Assembly: GCA_050014815.1 (NCBI GenBank)
Contig: JBEKCP010000359.1
Coordinates: 1-6,471 of the forward strand
Length of the DNA stretch: 6,471 nucleotides
From: JBEKCP01 sp050014815
GTDB lineage: Bacteria; Planctomycetota; Planctomycetia; Pirellulales; Thermoguttaceae
Reading direction: 5' to 3'
A model generated the notes under the pieces. It ran no database searches. It saw only the letters and a program-made list of their open reading frames with translations, and was not told where the DNA came from. Position 1 is the first letter of the stretch; every line of letters begins with the position of its first letter. The translations under genes were made by a program, and so were the position numbers. Positions 1 through 6,002 of this stretch are shown here, in pieces.

Positions 1-22
1 GACGAATGCATGGTGGTGCGAC

Positions 23-52
23 GGTAACGGCGGGTTAAAACCCGCCGCTACC
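23..52. repeat. Short GC-rich inverted repeat
   Basis: Bases 23-36 pair with 39-52 around a two-base AA loop. The inner nine pairs (CGGCGGGTT with AACCCGCCG) are perfect, then one A/C mismatch at 27/48, then four more pairs (GGTA with TACC). It lies outside any supported gene. It could be a dispersed palindromic repeat or a hairpin in a transcript entering from the left. There is no T-tract after it on the plus strand, so an intrinsic terminator is unlikely in that direction. Confidence 0.7.
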
Positions 53-59
53 ATCACCG

Positions 60-74
60 CGTCGCTACGCGACG
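60..74. repeat. Small hairpin CGTCGC-TAC-GCGACG
   Basis: A perfect 6-bp stem with a 3-base loop, 7 bases after the preceding inverted repeat. The 7-mer GACGAAT occurs at 1-7 and again at 71-77, so the two hairpins are framed by a short direct repeat. This may be one composite repeat unit. A 7-base match can also arise by chance. Confidence 0.5.
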
Positions 75-177
75 AATACCCCTCCCGGCAGACAGAGTGG
101 GGTTTGGAAGAACGTTGGGCGTTTGATCTTGGGGGAATTAGTCCGCATCTGGGACATCGTGCAGTAGGGCCAGGCGT

Positions 178-450
178 ATGATTACCGCGTTAGGCGCTAA
201 CCTCGCAACCGTAGTCGTCATCGCGTCGGTTGCCGTGCTGAATCTCGTCATCACCCTAGCGACGTGGCCGGATTACAATGCTTTTGGCTGGTTTGCATGG
301 ATTTGGGTTCTAGTCGGGCTCGTCGCGATTGTTGCCCGTGTTGCGGGATTGCCACTGCGATGGTACTGCCTCGTGGGTGTGCTGCTTGTTTCCGTTCTTG
401 GCTTCTGCGTGAACGCCCATTATCTTGCCAAAATCACGGCTTCGGTCTAG
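178..450 (+). CDS. Small three-helix membrane protein, unknown function
   Basis: Predicted 90-residue protein that is almost entirely hydrophobic. I see three likely membrane helices at about residues 8-28, 36-57 (Trp-rich, with FGWFAWIWVLVG) and 60-81. Charged residues are few: D32, R54, R61 and K85. The C-terminus is short (HYLAKITASV). I recognise no family. A weak AGGG lies 7 bases before the ATG. Codon choice is mixed, with many T- and A-ending codons, so it looks less GC-biased than the gene at 1826-5713; this could mean recent acquisition, weak selection or a non-functional reading frame. No partner gene lies beside it, and the next gene (dus) converges on it. That it encodes a membrane protein is reasonable if it is translated; its reality as a gene is about even. 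Confidence 0.5.
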   Translation: MITALGANLATVVVIASVAVLNLVITLATWPDYNAFGWFAWIWVLVGLVAIVARVAGLPLRWYCLVGVLLVSVLGFCVNAHYLAKITASV

Positions 451-511
451 CCGGCGGGTGGCAACGACGAAGCGGGCTGACAATGACGTCGTAACGAGAA
501 CGCAAGTACAA

Positions 512-543
512 GTACTCGGTCCTGAGTACTGAGTACCGAGTAC
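512..543. repeat. 32-bp near-perfect GTAC-rich palindrome
   Basis: The two halves pair with only two mismatches (521/534 and 524/531), giving 14 of 16 pairs and an outer arm of nine perfect pairs, GTACTCGGT with ACCGAGTAC. It is preceded by AAGTACAAGTAC at 502-513, so GTAC-type words recur over about 40 bases. The base composition is far more AT-balanced than the surrounding genes. The even spacing and lack of a loop fit a dimeric DNA-binding site or a dispersed palindromic repeat better than an RNA terminator. Confidence 0.65.
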
Positions 544-579
544 GCCCACGGTCACTGCGGCGTCCGCCCGCCGCGGTAA

Positions 580-600
580 CCCCCGGACGCAGTCCGGGGG
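580..600 (-). terminator. GC hairpin after dus, possible terminator
   Basis: A perfect 9-bp stem (CCCCCGGAC with GTCCGGGGG) closes a GCA loop. On the minus strand it begins 13 bases after the dus stop codon, where a terminator would be expected. However, the bases that follow on the minus strand (GTTACCGCGG) have no T-run; on the plus strand it is followed by CTTT only. It may be a non-canonical terminator, a 3' stabilising hairpin serving the converging genes on both sides, or a dispersed repeat. Confidence 0.45.
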
Positions 601-612
601 CTTTGACACCGC

Positions 613-1629
613 TTATTGCGCACTGCTCGCCGCCCCGTACCAGCGATCGAGCACTGCCCGCCACTCGTCTGGCGTCTTGGCAATTGCAAAACCGGCGCGG
701 ACCTGCTCGTGCTCGGGGTGCAGCCGGGAGTAAAGTATGCCGAACTTCCGCATCCGATAGCAGGCACGCTTGGGCCCGTATAGTTGCTCGGCCAGCCGAT
801 AGTGCTCAAGGATGACCTCGCGCTGTTGGCCGAGGCTCGGCTTGACGACCGCCTGGCCGGCTGCCAGTGCGCGGACCTGGGCGAAGATCCATGGATTGCC
901 GATCGCCCCCCGGGCGACGGTCACGCCGTCCACCCCGGTTTCGGCCAGCATGTCGAGGCAGTCCTGCGGCGTGAAGAGGTCGCCGCTGCCCCACACCATC
1001 CGATCGCCGGCGTGCCGCTTCACCTCGCGGAGGAACTCCCACGAACTCCGGCCTTCGTAACGCTGGCGGACGGTGCGGCCGTGGACCGTAATGGCCGCAA
1101 CGCCCAGCCGAAAGGCGCCGTCGAAGATGGCGAAGAATCGCTCGCGGCTCTCGGGCGAGTCGTCCATGCCGCGGCGCATCTTGACCGAGAGCGGGACCTC
1201 CGGCGGCAGGGCGTCGCGGACCCGCCGGACGATCTCCAGGGCGATGTCCGGGCGGGTGAGCAGGAATCCGCCCCGGCAGCGGCCCAGAACCTTCTTCACC
1301 GGGCAGGCGAAGTTCAGGTCGATCGCGTCGAACCCGGCCGCCACCAGCCGCAGCGCGGCGGGGGGGAATTGCTCGGGCAGGGCCCCCATGAGCTGGGCGC
1401 CGCAAGGGTGCTCCTCGTCGGTGACCCGGAGGTGCCGCCGGGCCTTCGGCCCCTTGCTGACGTCCACGACGAACCTATCCAACAGCACCTCGCCGAGGGT
1501 ATAGGGTGCCCCCAGGCGTCGGGCCATTACCCGCATCGGCCAGTCGCTGTAGCCGCTCAGGGCCGCCTGGACCACCGGAAAGGCGATGTCCACGCGGCCA
1601 AGCCGGATCGGAGCAAGGGATGTCGTCAT
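613..1629 (-). CDS. dus: tRNA-dihydrouridine synthase (Dus family)
   Basis: Predicted 338-residue, cytoplasmic FMN-dependent enzyme that reduces specific uridines in the tRNA D-loop to dihydrouridine using NAD(P)H. The TIM-barrel signatures occur in order: GAQLMG at 77-82, DLNFACP at 104-110 with presumed catalytic Cys109, VKK at 111-113, SVKMRRG at 148-154, TVHGRT at 181-186, GSGDLFT at 214-220 and ARGAIGNPWIF at 239-249, followed by a helical C-terminal domain to 338. Length is normal for the family. The usual NxGCP reads NFACP and the usual GNGD reads GSGD, so it is a divergent subfamily; I cannot assign DusA, B or C. The start at 1629 is chosen because the barrel begins right after it (PIRLGRVDIAFP). 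The longer frame to 1761 would translate through the intergenic inverted repeat. No clear Shine-Dalgarno precedes the ATG. It is transcribed divergently from the gene at 1826. Confidence 0.95.
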   Translation of the reverse strand: MTTSLAPIRLGRVDIAFPVVQAALSGYSDWPMRVMARRLGAPYTLGEVLLDRFVVDVSKGPKARRHLRVTDEEHPCGAQLMGALPEQFPPAALRLVAAGFDAIDLNFACPVKKVLGRCRGGFLLTRPDIALEIVRRVRDALPPEVPLSVKMRRGMDDSPESRERFFAIFDGAFRLGVAAITVHGRTVRQRYEGRSSWEFLREVKRHAGDRMVWGSGDLFTPQDCLDMLAETGVDGVTVARGAIGNPWIFAQVRALAAGQAVVKPSLGQQREVILEHYRLAEQLYGPKRACYRMRKFGILYSRLHPEHEQVRAGFAIAKTPDEWRAVLDRWYGAASSAQ

Positions 1630-1668
1630 AGTAGTGCAGTACGACCAAAATGGTACGTTGATGATCGC

Positions 1669-1732
1669 GTTTAGCGGGCGGGCTTGCCCGCCGAGTTTGG
1701 GCCAACACGGCGGGCAAGCCCGCCCGCTAAAC
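1669..1732. repeat. Perfect 25-bp inverted repeat between divergent genes
   Basis: Bases 1669-1693 and 1708-1732 are exact reverse complements, separated by 14 bases. Each arm is itself palindromic (GGCGGGC-TT-GCCCGCC on the left, the complement on the right), so two small hairpins or one long hairpin can form. The symmetry is why both flanking extended frames would read the same peptide-like string (FSGRACPP then GGQARPLN) from opposite strands. It sits between two genes that point away from each other, so it is not at the 3' end of either and a terminator role is unlikely. A REP-like or very small MITE-like element, or a shared regulatory structure, is more plausible. I see no flanking target duplication. 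Confidence 0.85.
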
Positions 1733-1776
1733 AAAATTCTTAGATCGGTGGGAATCTTCACCTGCCCAATTGCGAC

Positions 1777-1782
1777 TATAAT
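1777..1782 (+). promoter_or_regulatory. Candidate -10 box (TATAAT) for the DUF4175-like gene
   Basis: A consensus TATAAT lies 43 bases before the ATG at 1826 in a locally AT-richer stretch, predicting a transcript start near 1789 and a leader of about 35 bases. No good -35 hexamer is visible at 16-18 bases upstream; TCTTCA at 1755-1760 is the nearest and is poor. There is no extended -10 TG. Assigning a sigma-70-type promoter rests on the -10 match and its position alone. Confidence 0.5.
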
Positions 1783-1811
1783 AGAGGCACTGGGACTGGT
1801 AAACTATCGTC

Positions 1812-1820
1812 GAGGAGAGG
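1812..1820 (+). promoter_or_regulatory. Strong ribosome binding site fixing the start at 1826
   Basis: The purine run GAGGAGAGG contains AGGAG 8 bases before ATG 1826. It decides the start of the large gene: the same frame is open back to an ATG at 1586, but that extension would run over the inverted repeat and the promoter and has no such site. Confidence 0.8.
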
Positions 1821-1825
1821 CTATC

Positions 1826-4800
1826 ATGGCGAGCCCAGTGGCTACCCCCCGTATGAAGTACGAGGGGCCGCCCCCTGCCCCGGCACGGTATGAGGTCTTC
1901 ATCGAAGGCCGCATCCGCGATACCCGGCGGCAGGTCAAGACCGTCGATATCGCCACGGGACTGATGGTCCTCGGGGCGGGCACGCTGGCATTCCTGCTGG
2001 CCGTGGCCGTGCTGGATCAGTGGGTCCTGGAGGGCGGGCTCGGCTTCTCCGCGCGCCTGGGGTTGTGGCTCCTGGGAGTCGCCGCGGCGGGGACGTACTT
2101 CTGGCGGCAGGTGCTCCCGCCGCTGGTGAATCGGATCAATCCGATCTACGCGGCCCAGACGATCGAGCAGAGCCGGCCGTCGCTGAAGAACAGCCTGATC
2201 AACTTCCTCCTCTTCCGCGGCCATCGCCAGGAGATGCCGGCGGGCGTTTACAACGCCCTCCAGCAGCGGGCGGCCGTGGACCTTTCCCAGACGAACGTCG
2301 AGGCCGCCGTGGATCGCGGCCGGGTGATCCCCCGCGCCTGCTTGTTGGCCGGCCTCGTGGTGGCGATGGCGGTTTACCTGGCGGTGTCGCCCAAGAACCC
2401 GTTGGTCTCGGCCGCCCGCGTCCTCTGGCCCTGGTCCCACCTTGCCGCGCCGACCCGGGTGGCCATCGAGGACCTCCGGCCGGGAGACGTTACGGCCTTC
2501 TTCGGCGATTCGGTCGAAGTGTCGGCCCACGTCAGGGGACTTCGCGACGGCGAGGCGGTCACGCTCCTGGCCAGGACGGCCGACGAAGAAAGCGTCGATC
2601 AGCCCATCCCGATGGGCTCTCTTGGCGAAGGGAACCGATACCAGTGTGCCCTGCCGCCGGGCATCGAGGGCCTGAAACAGGACATGATCTACCGCCTGGA
2701 GGCAGGCGACGCCGCGTCGCAGCCGTTTCGCATCGAAGTCCAGGTCGCCCCGACCATCGGCGTCGACCGGGTCGATTACCACTACCCGCGCTACATCGGC
2801 CGGAAGGATGAGACTCTCCGCGGCCAAGGCGACCTGCGGGCGATCGAAGGCACCCGGGTTACGCTCCACGCCACCGCGAACCAGGACATCCGAGAGGCCA
2901 AGATCGACTTGAACTGCGCCGGCCTGCGGAGCCTCGCTATGCAGACCGCCGGCAAGACGGCCAGCGGCCAATTCACCCTGGGCTTCGATTCCGACGGCCG
3001 GCCCCTGGTGGACTCCTACCAGATTCTCTTCACCGACACGGGCGGCCGTACCAACCGCCGGCCCGTGCGGTACCGCGTCGAGGTCATTCGCGATCTTCCG
3101 CCGGAGGTCCAGATCGTTCGTCCCCGGGAGGAAGAGGTTGACGTGCCCGCGGACGGGCGACTACCGATCCGCGTTCGGGCCGAGGACCCCGATTTCGCCC
3201 TGCGGCAGGTGAGCTTGGCGGCCGAGCGCGAGGGCCGGCGGCTCGCAATCCCGCCGCTCATGAGCCAGATGGAGCCACAGGACCCCTGGCAAGGGCCGTT
3301 CGAGAAGGAGTATGCCTTTCAGCCCGCCGTCTTGGGCTTGAAGGCGGGCGACCGGATCAAGTATTGGGCCGAAGCGGACGACAACAAGGAGCCGACATCG
3401 AACCACGTCGAGACCCACGCTCGGTTCCTCCACGTGACGGCCCCCGAGGGTTCGCAGTCGCCGCAGGCCGGCCCGCAGCCGCACCGTGCCGAGCACGCGC
3501 CGCAAGACAGCATGTCGCCTCGCCAGGACCGCCCCGAGTCGCCGGACCAGCGGTCGCCCAAAGCGGACCAAGGCCAGGGCGGCCAGTCGCCGGAGGAGCC
3601 CGCTGGGGAGAAGCCGCAGCCAGGGGCCGAGAAGAAGCCTGACCGCGAGGAGCCGACCAGTCCCGACGAGAAGAAGCCCGACACCGCTGGTCCCGATGCC
3701 AACCCGCAAGACGATTCGCCGCAGGGAGGCCGCCAATCCGGGGCGTCCAGCCCCAGCCCCAGCGGCGAGAACCAACCCGACAAGTCGAATCTGGCTCTGG
3801 ACGTGCAGCAGTCCCAGGAGCCGATCGATCCGGAAACGCAACCGGGCGATGCCATGAAGAAGATGCTGGATCATCGCCAGAAAGATCAGTCCGGCTCGCA
3901 GGACCAGCAGCCGAATCAGTCCGGTACGGCGGGCCAATCGGGCCAGCAGCAGCCGGGCAACCAGTCGCAAGGCCAGAAGCCGGACGCCGGAAGCCCCCAG
4001 CCCGGCAGTCAGAACAGCCAAGGCCAGAAGCCGGACGCCGGAAGCCCCCAGCCCGGCAGTCAACAGGGGCAGGGGCAGAAGTCCCCCGGACAGCAAGCCG
4101 GCCAGGACTCTGCCGGCGGCCAGCCCAACGCGCAATCGAAGCAGTCTTCCGGCGCTGCGAATAGTGGCCAGGGCGGCCAGCCGGGCCAGCAGAAGAAGCA
4201 GGGCATGCAGCCCGGTGGAGAAACGCCCGGCCAGGACTCCGCCGGCGGTCAGCCCAAGACCCAAGAGAAGCAGCCAGGCGGCGGAGAGAAAGACAGCCAG
4301 AGCGGCGGCCCGTCGGGCGATCAGAAGACTCCGGACAAGCAATCCGGCCCGCAGCAGTCCGGCCAGGACTCAGGGGGCGGCCAGTCCAAGACGCAAGACA
4401 AGCAATCTTCGGCCCAAGAGCCGGGTGGTAACCAGGGCGGGCAGCCGGCCGACCAGAAACCCCAGGACAAGCAATCCGGCGTACAGCCGTCGGGCGGCCA
4501 GAATCCGATGGGCAACCTCCTCCAGCCCAAGCCGGACCAGGAAGCACCGTCGAAGGGCGGCAGCGGCGAGTCCGGCGGCCAACCGAAGCCGGAAAACAAG
4601 ACTGGGGGTGGACAGCAGGACGGGAGCCAGGCATCCTCGGGCCAAGACCCGAAGCAGCCGCAGCCCTCCGCAGGCAAGTCGAACCCAAGCTCGGCGGGTA
4701 CGCAGAGCGATCAGCCCCGGCAGCAGGACGGGAGCAAGCACGGCGACGTGGCCCCCAACAGCCAGGGCGCACCGGCCCCGCAGGCGGGAAACCAGGCCGG

Positions 4801-5713
4801 CCAGCACTCACCCGGCGGCAAGACGCCCGGCCAGCCCCAGTCTCCCGAGTCGTCTCCCACCATCAGTCCAAAACCGTCCAATAACACCACCAGCGACACG
4901 GCGGGCGATCGTTCGGCCAGCGGCGCACCAGGGGGCGGACAGCAGGGGCACAAGTCGGGCAAGGGAAACCCCGGATCGAGCACCCCCAGCGACGAAGGCG
5001 GCCCGTCCGGCGAGCGCGGCCCCGGCGGCGAGCAAACGAAATCCAGCAATCAGAAGGGCTCGGCCGCCGCGCCGACGGCCTCGGGAGAGGGTCAACGCCG
5101 CGAGCAGCCGGGCGCGGAGGGGCCGCTCTCGAAGTCGGACCACCCGCCCAACGAGTCCGCGGAAGGCACTGCTGCCCGAGATGAGCCCTCCTCCGGCGGC
5201 CAAGCGGGCAGCAACAGTTCCGATCAGCCCGGCTCTCGCGGCAGCGGTCAGCCCACCGGCGGCGGCCGGCCGGGCAATTCGGCCGAAGTCACCGCGAGCG
5301 GAAACGCCCAGGACCGTGGCGAGGATGCCGCCAATCTCGAGTTTACCAAGAAACAGGTCGATCTGGCCCTGGAGCACCTGAAAGACCAGTTGGCCAAGGA
5401 GAAGCCGGGCCTCCTGAAGGAGTTGGGCTGGACCCGCCAGGAGGCCCAGCAGTTCCTCGACAACTGGCAGCGGCGGGTGGCGGCCGCCCAGGAGTCCGGG
5501 CCCGAGGGCGCCGCCGCCCGGCGGTCGCTGGACCGGGCCTTGAAGAACCTTGGGCTACGGCCGCGCGACACCCTCGTGCGGGGCGGCCGCACGACGCCCG
5601 ACGATGTCCGCAATCTCCGCGACGCCGGACAATCCGATCCGCCCCGCGACTGGCAGGATGCCGTCGAGGCCTACTCGCGGGCCCTGAAGAGCCATCGCGG
5701 CGGGGAAAAATGA
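1826..5713 (+). CDS. Giant DUF4175-like membrane protein with Q/G/S/P-rich linker
   Basis: Predicted 1295-residue envelope protein of unknown function. There is no cleavable signal peptide. Likely membrane helices lie at about 42-64, 76-96 and 168-188. Residues about 205-540 are beta-rich and Ig-like: one unit carries YHYPRYIGRKDETLRGQ at 318-334 followed by a TRVTLHATANQDI strand pattern, and a second runs from DLPPEVQIVRP (423-433) to the GDRIKYWAEADDNKEP turn (508-523). This three-helix plus Ig-like plan resembles DUF4175-type proteins, by pattern only. Residues about 541-1165 are almost wholly Gly, Gln, Ser, Pro, Lys and Asp with internal repeats, presumably disordered. Residues about 1168-1295 return to an ordered, helical, charged sequence (LEFTKKQVDLALEHLKDQ; KELGWTRQEAQQFLDNWQRR; ALKNLGLRPRD). 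The intact helical end after so long a linker argues against a frameshift. Topology would place the region after helix 3 outside the cytoplasm. No MoxR, DUF58 or VWA genes adjoin it. Confidence 0.9.
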   Translation: MASPVATPRMKYEGPPPAPARYEVFIEGRIRDTRRQVKTVDIATGLMVLGAGTLAFLLAVAVLDQWVLEGGLGFSARLGLWLLGVAAAGTYFWRQVLPPLVNRINPIYAAQTIEQSRPSLKNSLINFLLFRGHRQEMPAGVYNALQQRAAVDLSQTNVEAAVDRGRVIPRACLLAGLVVAMAVYLAVSPKNPLVSAARVLWPWSHLAAPTRVAIEDLRPGDVTAFFGDSVEVSAHVRGLRDGEAVTLLARTADEESVDQPIPMGSLGEGNRYQCALPPGIEGLKQDMIYRLEAGDAASQPFRIEVQVAPTIGVDRVDYHYPRYIGRKDETLRGQGDLRAIEGTRVTLHATANQDIREAKIDLNCAGLRSLAMQTAGKTASGQFTLGFDSDGRPLVDSYQILFTDTGGRTNRRPVRYRVEVIRDLPPEVQIVRPREEEVDVPADGRLPIRVRAEDPDFALRQVSLAAEREGRRLAIPPLMSQMEPQDPWQGPFEKEYAFQPAVLGLKAGDRIKYWAEADDNKEPTSNHVETHARFLHVTAPEGSQSPQAGPQPHRAEHAPQDSMSPRQDRPESPDQRSPKADQGQGGQSPEEPAGEKPQPGAEKKPDREEPTSPDEKKPDTAGPDANPQDDSPQGGRQSGASSPSPSGENQPDKSNLALDVQQSQEPIDPETQPGDAMKKMLDHRQKDQSGSQDQQPNQSGTAGQSGQQQPGNQSQGQKPDAGSPQPGSQNSQGQKPDAGSPQPGSQQGQGQKSPGQQAGQDSAGGQPNAQSKQSSGAANSGQGGQPGQQKKQGMQPGGETPGQDSAGGQPKTQEKQPGGGEKDSQSGGPSGDQKTPDKQSGPQQSGQDSGGGQSKTQDKQSSAQEPGGNQGGQPADQKPQDKQSGVQPSGGQNPMGNLLQPKPDQEAPSKGGSGESGGQPKPENKTGGGQQDGSQASSGQDPKQPQPSAGKSNPSSAGTQSDQPRQQDGSKHGDVAPNSQGAPAPQAGNQAGQHSPGGKTPGQPQSPESSPTISPKPSNNTTSDTAGDRSASGAPGGGQQGHKSGKGNPGSSTPSDEGGPSGERGPGGEQTKSSNQKGSAAAPTASGEGQRREQPGAEGPLSKSDHPPNESAEGTAARDEPSSGGQAGSNSSDQPGSRGSGQPTGGGRPGNSAEVTASGNAQDRGEDAANLEFTKKQVDLALEHLKDQLAKEKPGLLKELGWTRQEAQQFLDNWQRRVAAAQESGPEGAAARRSLDRALKNLGLRPRDTLVRGGRTTPDDVRNLRDAGQSDPPRDWQDAVEAYSRALKSHRGGEK
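3968..4062 (+). repeat. In-frame tandem repeat, 51-bp period
   Basis: Bases 3968-4011 recur exactly at 4019-4062: 44 identical bases with a period of 51 bp, or 17 codons. The unit encodes QGQKPDAGSPQPGSQ, with a degenerate third start (GQGQKSPG) after it. Identity at the DNA level, including third positions, implies recent duplication by slippage or unequal exchange. It lies in the linker of the 1295-residue protein at about residues 714-745. Confidence 0.9.
4099..4418 (+). repeat. Degenerate 43-44-residue repeat in the linker
   Basis: Three related protein segments begin with GQDS at about residues 759, 802 and 846: GQDSAGGQPNAQSKQSSG, GQDSAGGQPKTQEKQPGG and GQDSGGGQSKTQDKQSSA. A weaker fourth copy follows near 871 (GGQPADQKPQDKQSG). 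Spacing is about 43-44 residues. DNA identity is partial (GGCCAGGACTC recurs), so this is an older expansion than the 51-bp repeat just before it. Confidence 0.7.
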
Positions 5714-5725
5714 AGCAAAGCCCGA

Positions 5726-5742
5726 CCATGGCGCGCCTATGG
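5726..5742. promoter_or_regulatory. Imperfect palindrome abutting the -10 box, candidate operator
   Basis: CCAT, GGCGCGCC and ATGG form a near-palindrome with one unpaired T at 5738; the core GGCGCGCC at 5730-5737 is perfect. It ends directly against the TATAAT at 5743 and would cover the promoter spacer. Toxin-antitoxin operons are usually autorepressed through palindromes in this position, so it is a sensible operator candidate. Short GC palindromes also arise by chance in GC-rich DNA. Confidence 0.4.
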
Positions 5743-5748
5743 TATAAT
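5740..5748 (+). promoter_or_regulatory. Extended -10 promoter of the toxin-antitoxin pair
   Basis: TGGTATAAT is a perfect extended -10 (TGnTATAAT). No -35 hexamer is recognisable 16-18 bases upstream, as is common for extended -10 promoters. The predicted transcript start is near 5755, 27 bases after the preceding stop codon is complete plus the promoter length. It would give a leader of about 25 bases to the ATG at 5781 and only about 7 to the in-frame ATG at 5763, which favours 5781 as the start. Confidence 0.65.
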
Positions 5749-5780
5749 CGTTCTGTTGAGAAATGCCGGGAGCTGAAGCG

Positions 5781-6002
5781 ATGAACGTCGAGGTGTTCAA
5801 GGGGTCAAAGCGGGAGATTGCCGAGCGGGTCGCGCAAATGGATGGGGAGGTTTGCGAGGCAATCGTGTTTGTCGAAAGGCCGTCTGAGGCGACAGCACGC
5901 CAGGTTGAGGATATCTTCGCCGAAATGGAGCCGTACACCGTCAACGTCGGTGGTGCTGACTATTCGCGTGACGCTATCTACAGCCGGATGGAGGGCGAAT
6001 GA
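5781..6002 (+). CDS. Antitoxin-like partner of the PIN toxin
   Basis: Predicted 73-residue acidic protein. It most likely neutralises the ribonuclease encoded immediately downstream; this is inferred from its size, position and ATGA overlap with that gene, not from a recognised domain. The N-terminus (MNVEVFKGSKREIAERVAQM) and the strand-like EAIVFVERP at 27-34 are followed by a probable helix at about 35-50 (SEATARQVEDIFAEME) and a polar tail, NVGGADYSRDAIYSRMEGE, the kind of C-terminal segment that wraps a PIN toxin. I see no convincing AbrB, ribbon-helix-helix, Phd or helix-turn-helix signature. The start at 5781 has GGGAG 8 bases upstream; an ATG at 5763 in the same frame would add six residues but has no binding site and almost no leader. 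Base composition is less GC-rich than the preceding gene. Confidence 0.75.
   Translation: MNVEVFKGSKREIAERVAQMDGEVCEAIVFVERPSEATARQVEDIFAEMEPYTVNVGGADYSRDAIYSRMEGE

Noticed and set aside
784..1674. 296-residue open frame antisense to dus
   Set aside because: The minus strand carries every Dus motif in order; the plus-strand reading has no recognisable domain and no ribosome binding site.
1630..1761. N-terminal extension of Dus by 44 residues
   Set aside because: It also runs through the inverted repeat, and the family fold begins directly after the Met at 1629.
1586..1825. N-terminal extension of the large protein by 80 residues
   Set aside because: It would translate the 25-bp inverted repeat and the promoter-like TATAAT, whereas ATG 1826 has an excellent ribosome binding site.
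3960..4100. CRISPR-like or satellite array suggested by the direct repeats
   Set aside because: The repeats are in frame, encode protein, occur only about two times exactly, and have no unique spacers.
3161..4811. Long open frames on the minus strand (about 393 and 484 residues) across the linker region
   Set aside because: They lie opposite the Gly/Gln/Ser/Pro-coding repeat region, where biased codons remove stops on the other strand. Their translations are low-complexity Leu/Arg/Gly- or Arg/Pro/Ser-rich strings with no domain, start signal or ordered ends.
4164..5381. 405-residue open frame in another plus-strand frame
   Set aside because: An Arg/Ala/Ser-rich frame-shifted reading of the same repeats. 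The main frame resumes a well-ordered helical domain afterwards, so it is the coding one.
5763..5780. Six-residue N-terminal extension of the antitoxin-like protein
   Set aside because: The predicted transcript start is only about 7 bases upstream, and GGGAG is correctly spaced for 5781 instead.
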